Below are positions 12,170-26,906 of a DNA stretch of 64,000 nucleotides, one piece after another. Each line of letters opens with the position of its first letter. The first letter of the stretch is position 1. The DNA is taken from NCBI GenBank assembly GCA_027605045.1, contig JAQFWX010000137.1, positions 1 through 64,000 on the forward strand, given 5' to 3'. This stretch comes from Phallus indusiatus (Eukaryota; Basidiomycota; Agaricomycetes; Phallales; Phallaceae). The notes beneath the pieces are model-generated. The model was given only the letters and a program-made list of their open reading frames with translations. It searched no databases and had not been told where the DNA came from. A program made the position numbers and the translations under genes.

Positions 12170-13507
12170 CTACGATCTCCTCCTAATATTTCGCCTCGAG
12201 TCCGGCTTGGCAGGAAACATAACCTGCTTTTCTTTTGCTCTTTGTTCAGCGGCCTCTATAGCCTGTCGTTTATTCTCAGAAAACCATGCCTTGGCCGCAT
12301 TAATGGTATCTCTGAAGGTTGGTATTTCGCCTGGACCTGGTTTACGCAATGGGGGTAATTTTAGTTTTGTTCGAATGGCAGGGGTACGCAAGAACGCGGA
12401 TTGAATGGAGATGAGGGTAATGTTCGTTAAAAGGTGTAATAGAACGCCCTTGGGTTAGGTAAAGGGTGAACATTGTGAATTAGGAGCAGATTAATGGTAT
12501 ACTCACGGAAGGTAGAAAAGAAAGAACGGCTAAAGAGGCGACAGATAGGACAGGAAAAACATTACCAAAATGCAATGCAGCTTTACTTCCTGACGCCAAG
12601 ACATCGACTCGTCCAAGCTGTCAGATATATAGAATAAGCATTCGTAAATTGACTCGAATCTTTAACACGTACTCTCATTTGGATATTCATAGCAACAACG
12701 GACAAGACAGGAAGCAAATACGTAGGATCGGCAGCAGCTAAACTAGGAATCCAAGCCATTCCTTCTGCCTGAAGTTGCGCGAGCGGGAGGTCACAAAGAC
12801 GTTTAATGGCAATAAACCCAGCAATGGACGAAACGACTTGTACAATTGGACCTTGCATGAGATTCCACGGCGAGATACCATGTTCCTTTTGCAGTGAACG
12901 AATCTGGAGAGCAACGAGATTTCGTTTCATAGCATCTCCGCTCTGAGCAGCCGTTTTCAAATCGTTCATTAGACCCTCGTATTTTGAGCGAATGGGAACC
13001 ATATTGGCTGAAGCACGGGTTGAGCGAAGTGTGAATGGTAGTCCGACTAGACGAACTGCAGTGGTGGTGAGGATAATGGTCGTGTACCATGGCAGACCTG
13101 TCGTTACGTTGATAGCTTCTAACAAGGATTGTATCCAGCCCACTGGAGTAAAAGATGAGGCGAGACCGAGGGATTTTAGTGTGCCGAACTCTAGGGCATG
13201 AGACGATAATGTCGTTGTCGCTGTATCCACCGCTGTCATGAGATCATCGGGAGACGAAGCATTTGCAACATCAGTAGCTTCAGCAATAGTGACCGGGGGA
13301 ACAGGAGGGGTAGTGGAAGTGGGGGTAGTAGAATTCGCGGAAGACGACGACCAAAAATTTCTTCTTTTTGACGGAGTAAAGGTATGCAAGAGCGAGGGAG
13401 TCCGATCAACATTATATGTTGATATTCTCTATAGAGATGATGAGAATGATGAGAATGAGACCTAAAATGAAAGACATGTACTGACCAGGGTTGACAGTGA
13501 CCTGCAT
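12170..13507 (-). CDS. OXA1: Mitochondrial inner-membrane insertase OXA1 (YidC/Oxa1/Alb3 family)
   Basis: The core domain is clear: SFTPVGWIQSLLEAINVTTG, LPWYTTIILTTTAVRLVGLP, LRSTRASANMVPIRSKYEGL, LQIRSLQKEHGISPWNLMQG, then further hydrophobic spans. The family inserts mitochondrially and nuclear-encoded proteins into the inner membrane from the matrix side. The C-terminus (about 12391-12170) is strongly basic and ends PDSRRNIRRRS, like the matrix-facing ribosome-binding tail of mitochondrial Oxa1. An N-terminal region rich in Arg, Ser and Thr (RTPSLLHTFTPSKRRNFW) suits a targeting sequence. The start is uncertain. The main exon opens at about 13420 without an ATG; the nearest usable ATG upstream is at 13507 and needs a short intron (roughly donor GTACAT at about 13480, acceptor near 13427). 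Other small introns separate the C-terminal exons. It is transcribed divergently from the RanBP2 protein gene. Confidence 0.9.
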
Positions 13508-14356
13508 GATGATTTTGTATGGAATGAAGAATTGGACAGAAGAAACAGCGAACGTGACCTGGTGTGAGTGAATGCTCTATTAAACTAAGAACATTAGAAG
13601 GCAATTTTGAAAATGCATAATAGGATGTATGTATGTATTATCAACACACCTGGCCGTACGAGAGACATGTCATAGTAATAAGTAGTAGAGATGGAAGAGA
13701 AAGAGGGAGACGGCATTCATTCCAAGCCGAGACTCTCTTTGCGCGGGGCGCGGCATATTTCCCTTCTTGCTCCGATCTATGTATCTCACTCTGAATATAT
13801 TATTCTAGTTTATTTACCAAATAAATACGTGTTTCTCTGTGTTGCATATGTGCGGGTTTAAGCATCTTAATTCCACTCTAAAACACTCAAGATGACAACG
13901 ATCTCGATTCAAACGGTTTCTTTCTTGTTTTTTTTTCTCCCTCTTTTTTTTCTCTCTTTTTCTTTTTCTGATGATGATGAGATGACAGATGGGCGTCTAA
14001 ACCCAAGAGTAGAAAGACGGAGTATTGTATGTATGGTGGGATTGACGGAGAAGACGGAGCACGAGGATCTTTTTTTTTCTCCTTCGCTGGTTTCCTCAAA
14101 ATAGGGAGGAAAGGAGAAAAAATAGAAGATGGGAAAATTAAGCGAAGTGAGAAACAAAGAAAGAACGAAACAGAAAAAAAAGGAAGGAAAGAAGAAACCA
14201 CAAGAAATGAATTAAGGTTGTTTTTTTTGTTTGTTGGTTTACATTACTCATGTGTCGTAACGAGTGAGAGTAAAAAAAAGAGTCGCAGGTATATACTTAA
14301 CTTACTATATATGTGTGTGTACTTGCATGCACCCTCCCTAACGACGAACGAAGATA
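13508..14356. promoter_or_regulatory. Divergent intergenic region between OXA1 and the RanBP2 zinc-finger gene
   Basis: About 850 bp between two divergently transcribed genes, so it should contain both promoters. On the + strand it has a pronounced pyrimidine tract at about 13917-13970 and several purine-rich stretches between 14100 and 14280. Open frames here on either strand are low-complexity and unlikely to be genes. Confidence 0.5.
13917..13970 (+). repeat. T/C-rich (polypyrimidine) tract
   Basis: A run of about 54 bases that is almost entirely T and C on the + strand, with T runs of up to ten. It lies in the intergenic region upstream of the RanBP2 protein gene. Such tracts are common in fungal promoters and leaders; a specific role here is inference. 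Confidence 0.7.
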
Positions 14357-16409
14357 ATGATCATGTACCCCGCATCGTCCACCGCCATCAACTCTGTCAA
14401 CACCATCACAACCACCACCGTGACTAAAACACACTTTGAACTGTTCGTGTCTACGCGTTCAAGAGTCATCAGAGTCTTCAACATACCCCGGGGAGAACTT
14501 GGCAGTGGCTTATTATTGTCGCTGTTGAGTAACAATGGTCTACTGTTGACGACGAGTGCCGTGTCACTGTGGACTTTGAGGGAGGAATGGGGCGGAAGAC
14601 CCATTGGAGAGGAAGAGTCAGTATGGGTCGTGTTCAAGTCTCATGAGCAGGTTCGTTCGTCTTTCATTCTCGTCCTCCGCGTATACACTCAATATAATCA
14701 TGCCTTCCTTTAGGCATTCATAGCATGCGCATGATCAGTGGAGGAATCAACGCTGCTGGTGCTGGAAGTGTATTCATACTATCTGCCACGACAGCTCTCG
14801 AGTCAGACCTCGAACCACCCATTAAGCTGCGCAAAGTAGAATTGCGACGGAATGTGCGTTCGATTCTTTCTTTCAAAAATCTATAATAGTGCTGACACTG
14901 CACTAGAGTATCCCGTTCCGTCAAGCCCATTCTGCCAACGACCTCCGAACCAATTTTTACACTTGCGCTTCAAATCCGCCTCCACCACCTCGAAACCTAA
15001 CTGCTAGCAACAACAACAACAATAATAGTAACGTTGCATTTCGACAGGGAGATTGGATGTACAAGATTTTTTCCAACAAAACGTATCACTTTATACTTAC
15101 CAAGTTCCCAGGTGCATCTGCAATGCCCACAATTTTATGCGGAACACGCTTTGCATAGCTTGCAGTTCTCCTCGCCATCTCCTTCCCCAACCATCCGCGA
15201 TTTCCCCCTCCCCTACTTCTGTCGTATCGAACACCAGCAGCAACGTGAATTCCAATAATACCAACAACAACAAACTCCCCATCATTTTCACTCCGTCAGG
15301 CCGAGCCTTAGCCGTCGGCGGTAAAGTGCAAAACATCTCGAGCGATCCAATGGCGCCCTGCATCATATTTTGGCCGGACAACGAGCCTTTCCCCGAGCAG
15401 CGTCAGATCCGCCCTACCTTCCAATACGGCTCTTTACCCGGTGCACAGCCTCCCCTATCCTGAATACAGGCAATAAAGGTCCCATCGAACAACAGCCCGG
15501 CGACTGGGTTTGCGGGAAATGCGAATACTTGGTAATCCATTTCTCTCTCTCTCAATTTCAATTTGAAAAAAAAAAAAGATTGCTCATTCTCTACTATAGA
15601 ATTGGAGAAGACGCAAAGTATGCCAGACATGCTATCCTTACGCCGAAGGAAACGCAGATGGCGTATCTCCCGCCGTTCAAGCAGAGCGTTTGGCAATCCT
15701 AACTCAAGTACTCGGAATCTGCGCCCAGCCAACCACAATGCAAATGCAAGTTCAAATGTCCCCCGCACCTTCCAGCTCCTCCACGTCCACATCTACCACT
15801 GGCAGTGCGCATAGCCCTCGCTCATCCCCATCTACGACATCGACTTCCATTCTCTCCGTTCCACTGTCTTCTCCCAAAAAAATCGACTCTGACGCGTTAG
15901 ATATCGTCAATTATCGTCGTCGTCCTCTCCACCAATCCCGCCAACAACAACAACCTCTTCCTCGCAATCCAACTTTTTCTCATCTTCATCATCATGACGG
16001 CATTATTCTACCCTACCTGACCGAAGAAGCCCAAAATCAAAAAGACATGGAATACTATTCCCCGCTTGTCATCGGACGTAATAATCATAGCAACAGTAAT
16101 AGTAATAGTAATAACACCAAGCCAAATTTGAATTTCGGTCTTACTTCAAATGGCATCACTCTGGCTAGAGGAGGAGGAATGCCAGCAGCAGCACCATTGC
16201 CCACTGGCTTGGATGCGCTCCCAGCAACTTCACTTTCATCTGGAGGACCTCCAAATACGATCATTCGTCGCCAATCATCTCTCACTTTCACTCCGGGACA
16301 CCATCATTCCTCTATCCCTACAACTTCTTCGACTTCAATCTGGACAATGGGCGAAGAGGAACTAGAAACCGGTCTGGGAATAGTCGGAGTCGGATTAGGT
16401 CTCAACTAA
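14357..16409 (+). CDS. RNA-binding-type protein with two RanBP2 zinc fingers (NRP1-like)
   Basis: The N-terminal part (from ATG at 14357) reads as a degenerate RRM-like region: THFELFVSTRSRVIRVFNIP, then VWVVFKSHEQ, and after an intron TALESDLEPPIKLRKVELRR. An intron from about 14853 to 14905 joins this to FRQAHSAND and an Asn-rich stretch. Zinc finger 1 is GDWMC-IC-NAHNFMRNTLCIAC, reconstructed across an intron at about 15059-15110. Zinc finger 2 is GDWVCGKCEYL joined across a second intron (about 15532-15600) to NWRRRKVCQTCYPYA. The C-terminal half is rich in Ser, Thr, Asn and Gln and ends GVGLGLN. RanBP2 fingers with this layout bind single-stranded RNA. The RRM plus fingers plus Asn-rich layout resembles yeast NRP1, a stress-granule-associated protein; that relationship is inferred. 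The frame breaks by one base just after the first intron (about 14714-14740). Confidence 0.8.
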
Positions 16410-17154
16410 TGGCGTATCTGGTATCATTTTTCACTCTCGCTTTCGCGCTCCCCCTTGGCTTGCATCCTAGACTTTTTAAATCCAAAAACCTTTCTTATCA
16501 AATATGGAGTCCTCCGACGGAACGTATGGAAAAAACAACAACTGAGGACTGAGGATTGTTCGTCGCTTACTAGAATAATAAGGAAAGGATCAAGGCAAAG
16601 CGGGATGAAAATAACAGCGTTTGTTTGTTTGTTTGCTTTTTGTTTTTCTGTTCTTGTTTCTTGCAGTCGCTTTGATTGTCATACCGCTATTTACTATGCT
16701 GTGTTATTGTCTTGTTATCGCTCACCCATCTCTTGTGTCTGCTTTGTTAATATTTTTTTTGATCGCCTCATAGTATAATTGTTATAATTTGCTTTACCCC
16801 CCAAGAGTTTCATCTTTTATTAATCTATGTATTCGCCTATATCTATCTCGAATGCTTGTACTTTTTATCCTTATAAAAATCATTATACATGTATGCATGT
16901 TGAAACACAATAATACACGAATTCTTCTTTTCCCCGTCTCCAGGATTCTACGTAGTGCCATCAAATGCCGCAGTATGATAAGGAGCGTCGATAAGGTAGT
17001 GCTGACCGGTATGCATGTCATATAGCCATATTTGGGGAGAAATATGCTTCTTCCTGTCTCGATCTCGATAAATGAATTCATTATTGCGAATGCGTAGCCT
17101 AACGACAATCATTTATTGATCAAAACATGATCGACGCCCCGATTAATAGGAGAA

Positions 17155-17172
17155 GTGTGTGTGTGTATGTGT
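17155..17172 (+). repeat. GT-rich microsatellite
   Basis: A short alternating GT/TG stretch (GTGTGTGTGTATGTGT) within the gene-poor interval. Confidence 0.7.
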
Positions 17173-17503
17173 CAATGTCAGTCAGTCACACTGGTCTTCT
17201 TCTCTTCTCGTCATGATCAAGCCAACCCGCTATCTCCCCTCCTCTATCTCCTTCTCCCCCCTCCTCCCTTGGAAACGAACGCGCGCGCCCAAAAACACTA
17301 CTTCTCTCTTTAATATCACAGAAAATTAAGTCTCGTTGGCGTAAGGCGCTCCCATGTCAAAAGCATACAAACATGACATCTTATGCATTTGTACGTATAC
17401 TTTGCGCCGTGCAGTTTTAAGTATTTTCAAATTCAGAATTTGATAAGAGATGTTGAGTTTTACATACACAAGATTCTTTCTGAGCATTAGTTATATACGA
17501 AAT

Positions 17504-17545
17504 AGGTATATGCAGGTATATGCGGGTGCATATATGCATATAAAG
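17504..17545 (+). repeat. Near-tandem GGTATATGC units and ATGCAT-rich DNA
   Basis: Two close copies of a 10-base unit (AGGTATATGC) are followed by GGGTGCATATATGCATATAA. It is part of the ATG/TATG-rich composition of the 16.4-21.3 kb interval. No function can be assigned. Confidence 0.55.
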
Positions 17546-18178
17546 CGCTTTTCATAAAATAAAAAGAAGATCAATTAGCCGAGATTTGACATGATAGAAT
17601 CTGGTTAAACCAATAAACACATATTACTCTATATTACTACAGCGTTCGATATATACAACTTTCAGAGCTCCAAAGTGGCTGTGCACGCGAACACGCACAA
17701 AGAATACATACCTCCGTAACGGTGGAATCCGGATGGCCGACGTGGAAAAGACCGGGAGAACGGAATCAGGACAGGGAACTTGTTGTGTGTAAACTTTTGG
17801 ACGTCCGTCTAAGGTCCTTTGAAATGTACCATCATGTCGACACACGTCGAACCAGGCATGCCTGCAGGGTCGCGTATCCTTCGTTGACTTGACGCCAACC
17901 TTATGTACATATGTAGGGAATTCGATTTCTCTCTCGATTTGTATATTTGACCGTGTCCATATTTTTAAGGTTGACTTTCAGCGGCCTTTCCATCATGAGA
18001 ATTAACTAACAAACTAGCTCACTACTAAAGCCGACCGCCGTTGTCACGGTCAACCTTGGAAACAAAACCTTAAAAAAACCCTGCTACCTACTCTAGCCTA
18101 CTCTCTCTCTAGCGAACAGCAAATGAACAAATGACAATGACTGACAAGCGCCCTTTTTTTGTCATTTTCTGACACGCA

Positions 18179-18195
18179 TATATGTATGTATGTAA
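18179..18195 (+). repeat. TATG tetranucleotide microsatellite
   Basis: A short run of about four TATG/GTAT units. A related run of similar composition lies near 19720-19733. Confidence 0.65.
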
Positions 18196-21100
18196 TGAAC
18201 TCAAAACAAAAAACCGTAAAATGAAATCATACTTGTTGATTACCGTCATACCCCTACCTAGTATGTAGCAGCTGGAAGTTTCCGACCATGTATGATGCAT
18301 GATGGTGCGTGCCCGGGCAGTCGTTGTCAGGCCGAGTCGGAGGGCCAGCCATCATCAAGCCCGAAAGGCAGTGTTAAAATCAATATATGTACGTTTTGCT
18401 GCAGGTACATATACGGTGATATCATCGCGGTGTAACTTGGGTGGCATGCACTTATAATAATAATCATCCTGCATCTTGCTTTTATAGAGCCCGGATCAAT
18501 TTGGTTTGTTGCCTTTCTTCCAGATATGTATGCAATCACAGATCCGCCAGGGGAGTTTTTTTGCAATGCACGCCGGTAGATGAAACAGATTGATTGATTG
18601 GTCGGTGGTGAAATGATCGACTCCATCAAATTTTATTTCCAGAAGAGCTAACAATCATAATATATATGACATGGTTGAGCATGACAGTTCTGTATTCAAA
18701 AAGCACTCGGGTACACATACAATAATGAATCAAATCAATGTAGACTGGTCTGCCAGTAGTTGCATGTATGCATCGGCAATGTCTAGCCCGATGAAGTCCA
18801 GCCACGTCCGGTCCTCGCACATGGACTGAAGCAGTCCCACCGAATCCTCCTATTTTGGGTGCTTTTGTTACTGCCAGTCGGAGGTGTATGTGTCCCTGCA
18901 AGCCCCAATGCCGCGGCAGCCAGAATTTAGAATCACTTCTAGAACATGTATGCTTCAAACGAGTAAGTATGTACATGTACGGCTACATAACCATATGTAC
19001 CTACACAAGGTCAAATGACGCAACTCATTCTTAACTTTAATTCAAAAAACGGTCTCTTAAAATCTTCTCTCCGGCTCTTTCCTCAGTTCCACCGCGGAGT
19101 TTTTGTCGTATGTATATAGTATAGTAATTGGACATAATTCATGTATGTCTTGTGTGTCTTAATAATTTCCGCTTTGCTTTTTGATGCCCGCAAGTGCCTC
19201 GTCAAAAAAGGCTGCTGCTCCTTTTTAAGATATCAGACCCTGGATTGAAAAAAAGGACATCCCAACCAACGTTTGTTTCGAATGAGGAAAGCGGCCCGTG
19301 TCGGAATATTTCCTGCGTAGAGAGATAAGATAGACATAATAAGTGTTTTATCCGAACAAGACGTTTCGATCCCTGGCCTTTTTCCTTCTCTCTTTCTCCT
19401 TGATAACTTCAAGCGAACACGGTTAAAACTAAGCGATGACGAAACGCATGAGGATGAAAGGAAACCTTAAAAGATGCAAAGGGGAGTGTACTCAAGTGGT
19501 ACTAATATGTACTTCGAATTCTGTGTCATTTTCCTCCAATTCAACTTCTAAAATAAGAAAGACAGGCGGGCTTGTATAAACGATCTCACCCGGCGTTATC
19601 AAATTTCAATTAACGCTGTCAAATAAAGTATGATAATTTTGGGACCATGCTCACCACGCGCGCGCGCATTGTAAAAAATGCACGAACCGTCGAAGTTCGT
19701 GTATAACGTACATAAGGACGTATGTATGTACATAGCTGCAAGAAGTTACGTGAAACGGAAAGACTTATCATCCCTGCCTGACCGGCGGCTTAAACATTGC
19801 TCCATAACCAGATCATTGCCCTTTTTCATAAAGCACCTTCTCATGATCTTTATGTCGTTCAAGGTCTCCAGAATAATGGATCAAACGGAAATAAGAATAA
19901 GTCAAGTAGCGAGAAAGGAAGGGGGGAAAAAAGTACCCGCCTAAGCCTGGAAAAATAAAACCGGTCGTTGTCTCGGTGTTTCATGGTTTCAATGGCCATC
20001 GGGAAAAAAATATGCAAGATCGATTTGTGGCAGAGTCGAACGGTAAATAACGGGTTAATTGTTAATTGCTGCAACTACAAAACCCGGAGTGCGACGAGCG
20101 CTACAGAGTCATGGTATATATTACGTAAGAAAATTGTTCGGGTTGGTCGGGCTACAGAAGGCGACCAGACTGGAGCTTGCATGTGATTGCAAGAAACGAC
20201 ATGAATAAATGAAAGAGCCTGGTGAGGCATAAACTTCATACATATCACCCTATACAATATCCACCACTTTGATTAGAGCATCTTCATTTTCAAAAGAGGA
20301 ATCGGAGCCTCGGACCCAAATCCAGCAAACTCAAATTATACTAAGCATTTTTCTTAGAATTGTCCACTTAATCTATTTCAAAAACCATTATATAGCACAT
20401 ATGTATACTCTCATGCTTTCAATCACCTTGCGGAAATCTGCAGTTCGCATGCGTCATCTCTCCCTCTCCATTCAACGCTTAATTAGCGTGACGGAAAGAA
20501 GCATATAACATTAGCTTGTCAATGCGAGGTGTAACGGAGCGATGGAAGAAGTACTTGTAAGATTTGTACAACGCTTGAGTGATTGCCCCGGTTCTATCTC
20601 ATATAAACTTTGACAAAAAAAGACGACAGGTCTTGTAAATAAAATAAAAGGAGAAAAAGAAAGATTCTCGTAATGAAACTCTTCAACTCGGGGCGATCGG
20701 ATACTTTATTAAACGGGAACGAGCATCATGTGATTAGTTTTTGAAATACATTCTGACAGTGAGATGCATGTTGATCGTCCTTACTTCGGCAACCTTGGAG
20801 CAAAATGGACCCCTAATCGATGGACTGGGCACCCTTCTTCCTTCTACTTCGAGAAAAATTATTCCAGACCCACTGATCCGCATTGGCACTTTAAGGTATG
20901 TACAAGCAATTTGGCATAATATAGGACCCAGTAAGAGTACTTCCATTTAGACTCTTAATACTGCAAAAGCACTCATATATAAAATCCGAATATCCTTTCT
21001 AAAAAGGAGAATTCATTCGTCAATTATGTATTGATGTAAGTATGTATACCCTGAGACAACTTTCGAATGCGAAAACTCTTATTTAATGCCAATCCCGCCG

Positions 21101-21248
21101 AGAAGCATTGCTGCTACAGAATATTTGTATTATGTAAAGAAAAGTCAATAGTCAAGATCAATATAATGTTTTATCAGATAAGAAGGAAATCATCGAAAGA
21201 GGGGGTATTGATGTATACCCTTGCAATCAGTGTATTGTATATACATCA

Positions 21249-23205
<1,957 letters not shown>

Positions 23206-25413
23206 GACTTTTTTCTAAAAAGAACCTTTTTAGTGAGAAGTTACTAGGCTTCGCCAAGGTTTTGGCTTGCCTGTTTTTGCTTTCGTCATCCATCTCTCAA
23301 ATGGCTTACGTAAGGAAGATTTCTTCACTTGGGGAGCGCTCGTGCTTTTTGGACCACCATGGCACGATGTTATGTGCTAAGTATATCCCAGACGTTGCTG
23401 TCAAAAAATGAACAAGTTCCACAAGGCTGTTTTGCCAAAATTTTCTTCGAGAAGCACCCATATCCGAAGATCCAACGTGAAAAAAATGCGATTGTCGGTA
23501 TACTTATCTATGGGTTTTGGTGTGGTATATAATAATTCAAGCGGGTTTTTCAGAGCCGCTCACTTGGTATAACTCTATTCAAGACAACCGTCGACGAATA
23601 GGTTGCCGCGAGAAACTTGTTGGGAAAGAACTTGATGAAACTATTAGCACAGAAGGACGAATTCCAACACGTGTGTTTACGAAATATTCGCGCACTCGGA
23701 TGCATGATTAGTGGATACCTTTTTTTTTCTTTTTCCCTTGTCTTTGAGAACGCGGACCTGAACGAGATTTACAGCGGTTAGTGATGTTCTCTAGCGTGGT
23801 ACGGATCCGAAATGTCGCGTTTCGAGTTGAGAGGCGTGGTCAAACATATGTACGATTCGCCATGGTAGCGAACAACCACTAGGTAGATGAGCCATACAAC
23901 GCATTACCCCTCGATTAGATCTCGTTGCTTTCCGAAAATTAAAACAGAAGGAACAACCGGATAACGATCATGATTGACAAGACACGCTGAAAGATTTCAA
24001 AAAAAGCAGAAAGGAGAAATATGTAACACAAGGACGGCTGAACGAGTTAAGGTTGTTGTTTGGCGAGAGAAGAACTAGAGTGATTCTTTATCCCACATGC
24101 GATTGGATCTGAAATGGCCGTTGATATCCGTCTGTCGGACAGGAGATTTTATCTGCTGCCATAATTTTACAAGTTTAGGTTCACTATATTGGAACGTCTC
24201 GATTCGCTTCAACCCGAGTGTTATTTACCTGAATTCTTTCGGTTCCTGAAATAAATATACACAGAGGTATCAATGCGAGCGTATAATCTTTTAATTCAAA
24301 AACCGCACATACAAGGGAACGCTTTCCTCTTCCTCACCCCTTGAGACGCGTTTTCTGTGGGAGTATTTTTTGATTATGGGTAGCTTCTAAATACTTCAGC
24401 AGCTAGTTAACCCGTAATCTTCCGCAATAAAATACCCAGCCATCTTTTCACCTATGCGGCATTCTATTTTTCCAATCCATTTAGCATTCTTTTTTTTATA
24501 TATAAATGCAAAGCATGAATTCCGCGTGACGTTCAGTGTTGAATGGAAGGAAACAAAAAGCTGAGGGTACAATGTTTGTGACTTGGTTGAGCAAAGAAAA
24601 CCGAAGTACAATCACGGCAAATCTGGAAGCGATTTTTTTAGTTTCTCATGCTTTCAGAATCCAATGTCCGGATCCGGACTTGAAACGCGACTGCGTAAAA
24701 CCAAGGTTGGATAGACGGTGAATCCCATAATGTTCTAGTCATATTCTGAAAAGGAGATTAGGGAGCGCTTGGAGACAGAGAATTTGTAAATTAATCAAGC
24801 GAAGATCTACTAGATACGGCTAATCTTCCACGAGACTGACAAACTCGACGTCACAAATTCGCATACACCCGGCGAACGTGGACAATAGACTCTTTGGCAG
24901 ATAGCGACTTGACTGATCAATCAAAACGTCCTAGAGCATTCAAGAATAGGTTTCTATTTACAAAGGACATTGAATATGCTTTCGTAACGAGCCGTTGCAG
25001 AATGACGCATGATAACGTGGCGCGCTTATGAGATCAATGCTGGTTTGGAAATGGCATATTCACTCATCGAGTCTCGTTTATTTTTTTGTCTGACAAACAA
25101 ACGAACAAACAAGTCTATTAGCGTGTCCCACTGGGGTCTATAAATTAAGAATTCCACTATGTGATGAGAGATAATGAGTTTATATTTTGGGGTATAAATA
25201 TAGCACTCCAGGCACCACGCTTTTGCGCATGGGTTGGCGAAGAAAAAAGGAAAAAAGTCAGCCATCGGATGCCTATCTAAGCTGCATCCTTGACAACCTC
25301 TCGTTCGAGACTTTTTTATAATGTATGCCGCCAGTATTCCACGGCAAAGTATGCCTTCATTTAGGATTATCAATTAGCACTGCAATTTTCCCAAAAAAGA
25401 ATGAAAGGATAGA
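23206..25413. other. 2.2 kb intergenic region
   Basis: It lies upstream of the dihydrolipoamide dehydrogenase gene and downstream of the unrecognised 198-residue protein gene, both (-). No conserved coding block was found on either strand. The part nearest 23206 should carry the dehydrogenase promoter. Confidence 0.45.
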
Positions 25414-26244
25414 TTAACTAACTCTGTCAAAACAGAATTCACCACTCCATGCAGCAACATATCGTCTGCTATCTTCTAAGCTTCTATATAATTCGTCGAC
25501 CGATGTCCGCAGGGCATCGTATTCGCTCTCTGTTTCAATAAAACCACTGGCGAGCTCTTCTTTGCACGACTGTATGGCTTGTGAAATATCTGAGTCAAGG
25601 ATTGCAAGGTGGGGTAGTAAAGGGTCATTATCGGAAGAGGTCCATCGTAAAGGGAAAGTGGAGCGTATCACAGAAGTTAAAATGGGAAGTGAATCAGCCC
25701 CCAAGCCTAATGAAAGCATGTATCATTAGTACACGGCCCGATAACAGTGTATGAAGGAGCAGGAGATGTGCGACGGTGAATGAAATTACATACCGGCACC
25801 AAATAGCATACGAGCCCGACTGAGGACTTCGGTGAATTGCTGAGTGGGCACGTAGACAGATCCACTTCGTCTGACGAAAAGGGATGAAGACGATGGCAGA
25901 TTGTTTTTATTTTTGGCCGCTGTCTGCTTCAGTCGATTACGCGCAACATGATGGAATGGTGCGCTAGTATTAGGACTAGTTCATGACGTGGAGAGTGAAT
26001 AAGGGGACCGGGAAGGAAAAATGGTACTAGACAAAGTACGTACAAAGTTGCTAATAAAGCGCGAACCACGGCTCGTAGGTCGGTTGCAGGAGCATTAGCA
26101 ATGAAGGTGTCGATCATGAGGTTACTTTTGAACGAAATTCACGTCAGAAAAGAGGCATAAACAGCAAGAAGAGAAACATGGGCCTACGCACACATGTTTA
26201 ACGGACCCGCACGAGGCGTCATAAACAGCAGTGGTAGCAGGCAT
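25414..26244 (-). CDS. Unrecognised fungal protein, 198 residues
   Basis: I do not recognise this family. A four-exon model reads cleanly: ATG at 26244 (MPATTAVYDASCGSVKH), intron GTGCGT..AAAAG, then VNLMIDTFIANAPATDLRAV, a GTACGT..CTAG intron at about 26045-25966, a third exon ending SRARMLFGAG, a GTATGT..TTAG intron at about 25793-25708, and a last exon ending AAWSGEFCFDRVS. All three junctions keep frame. The protein is soluble in appearance, with no signal peptide or membrane span. It is helix-rich, with a Lys/Asn/Ser linker near residues 57-72 and an acidic, possibly coiled C-terminal helix (ESEYDALRTSVDELYRSLED, residues 161-180). It is divergent from the aldo-keto reductase gene. The clean splicing makes a real gene likely, but the function is unknown. 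Confidence 0.7.
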
Positions 26245-26906
26245 GAAGTGAATTCGAGGTAGGCAAAGCTAGTTTTTGCTTTTGGGGTTTGAAGTTGAGA
26301 TTTTGGACTGGAAACGCGACACATTTTAAACAGAAAAAAAGCAGGAGAATAAATAGTTGTGAAGAACGACGGAGACTAAAAGGTCAAAAGGGAGAAATAA
26401 TCAAGTTCAGACCAACTAAGCGGCCGTCGTTTCAATGCCTGGAATGTGCCATAATTCGAATTTTATTTTTTTTATTTCCCAACAAAGAAATAAAGAACGA
26501 AGTTATTTGCAGGCTAGTTCTCACACTTTCTTTTGGTAAAATAATTTTACAACTATAATATAAAAATATAATATTTCACATCCCGGGTTCTACTTTAAAT
26601 ATTATAATGTAAGCAACAATCTCGATTCATAAATGCCGGCCTTTTGTCAGGCCCAGGGAGTCACACAAACTGTCACGCCACGTGGTTACTATAGACCGTG
26701 CCCGGACCGAGATTTACACAACGCATAGCCATATGTAGCTTGTATTTAGTATTGCCTGTTTATCGATTTGAAAAGCCGAAATCAACATACAGGCCTATAA
26801 AAATCATCTCTGGTCGAGACCGAAAACTATTTCGTATTTTTGTAAACTTGATTTGCATTCTGTTTCTGTTTCTTCCATTTTATTTCTAACCAACCGCATT
26901 GTAAAA
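26245..26906. promoter_or_regulatory. Divergent promoter region (198-residue protein gene and aldo-keto reductase gene)
   Basis: About 660 bp between two divergent starts. A TATAAAAA-like element sits at about 26796-26803, roughly 110 bp upstream of the reductase ATG at 26907. That is a plausible TATA position for a fungal gene, though not proven. The rest is AT-rich with no other clear signal. Confidence 0.45.

Noticed and set aside
14029..14427. A 132-codon (+) frame rich in Lys, Glu and Arg upstream of the RanBP2 gene.
   Set aside because: It is purine-tract low complexity and overlaps the true start of the zinc-finger gene in another frame.
17624..17845. A (-) strand open frame reading HDGTFQRTLDGRPKVYTQQV.
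   Set aside because: It looks somewhat protein-like but has no family match I know, no partner exons, and lies in a gene-poor interval.
17860..17875. A 13-base stretch (GCATGCCTGCAGG) identical to part of a common cloning-vector polylinker.
   Set aside because: The match stops after 13 bases, neighbouring polylinker sites are missing, and the surrounding DNA looks fungal. Probably coincidence of overlapping SphI/PstI-type palindromes.
19681..19701. A short inverted repeat CACGAAC / GTTCGTG as a terminator or RNA hairpin.
   Set aside because: Seven-base arms occur by chance at this scale and there is no transcript context.
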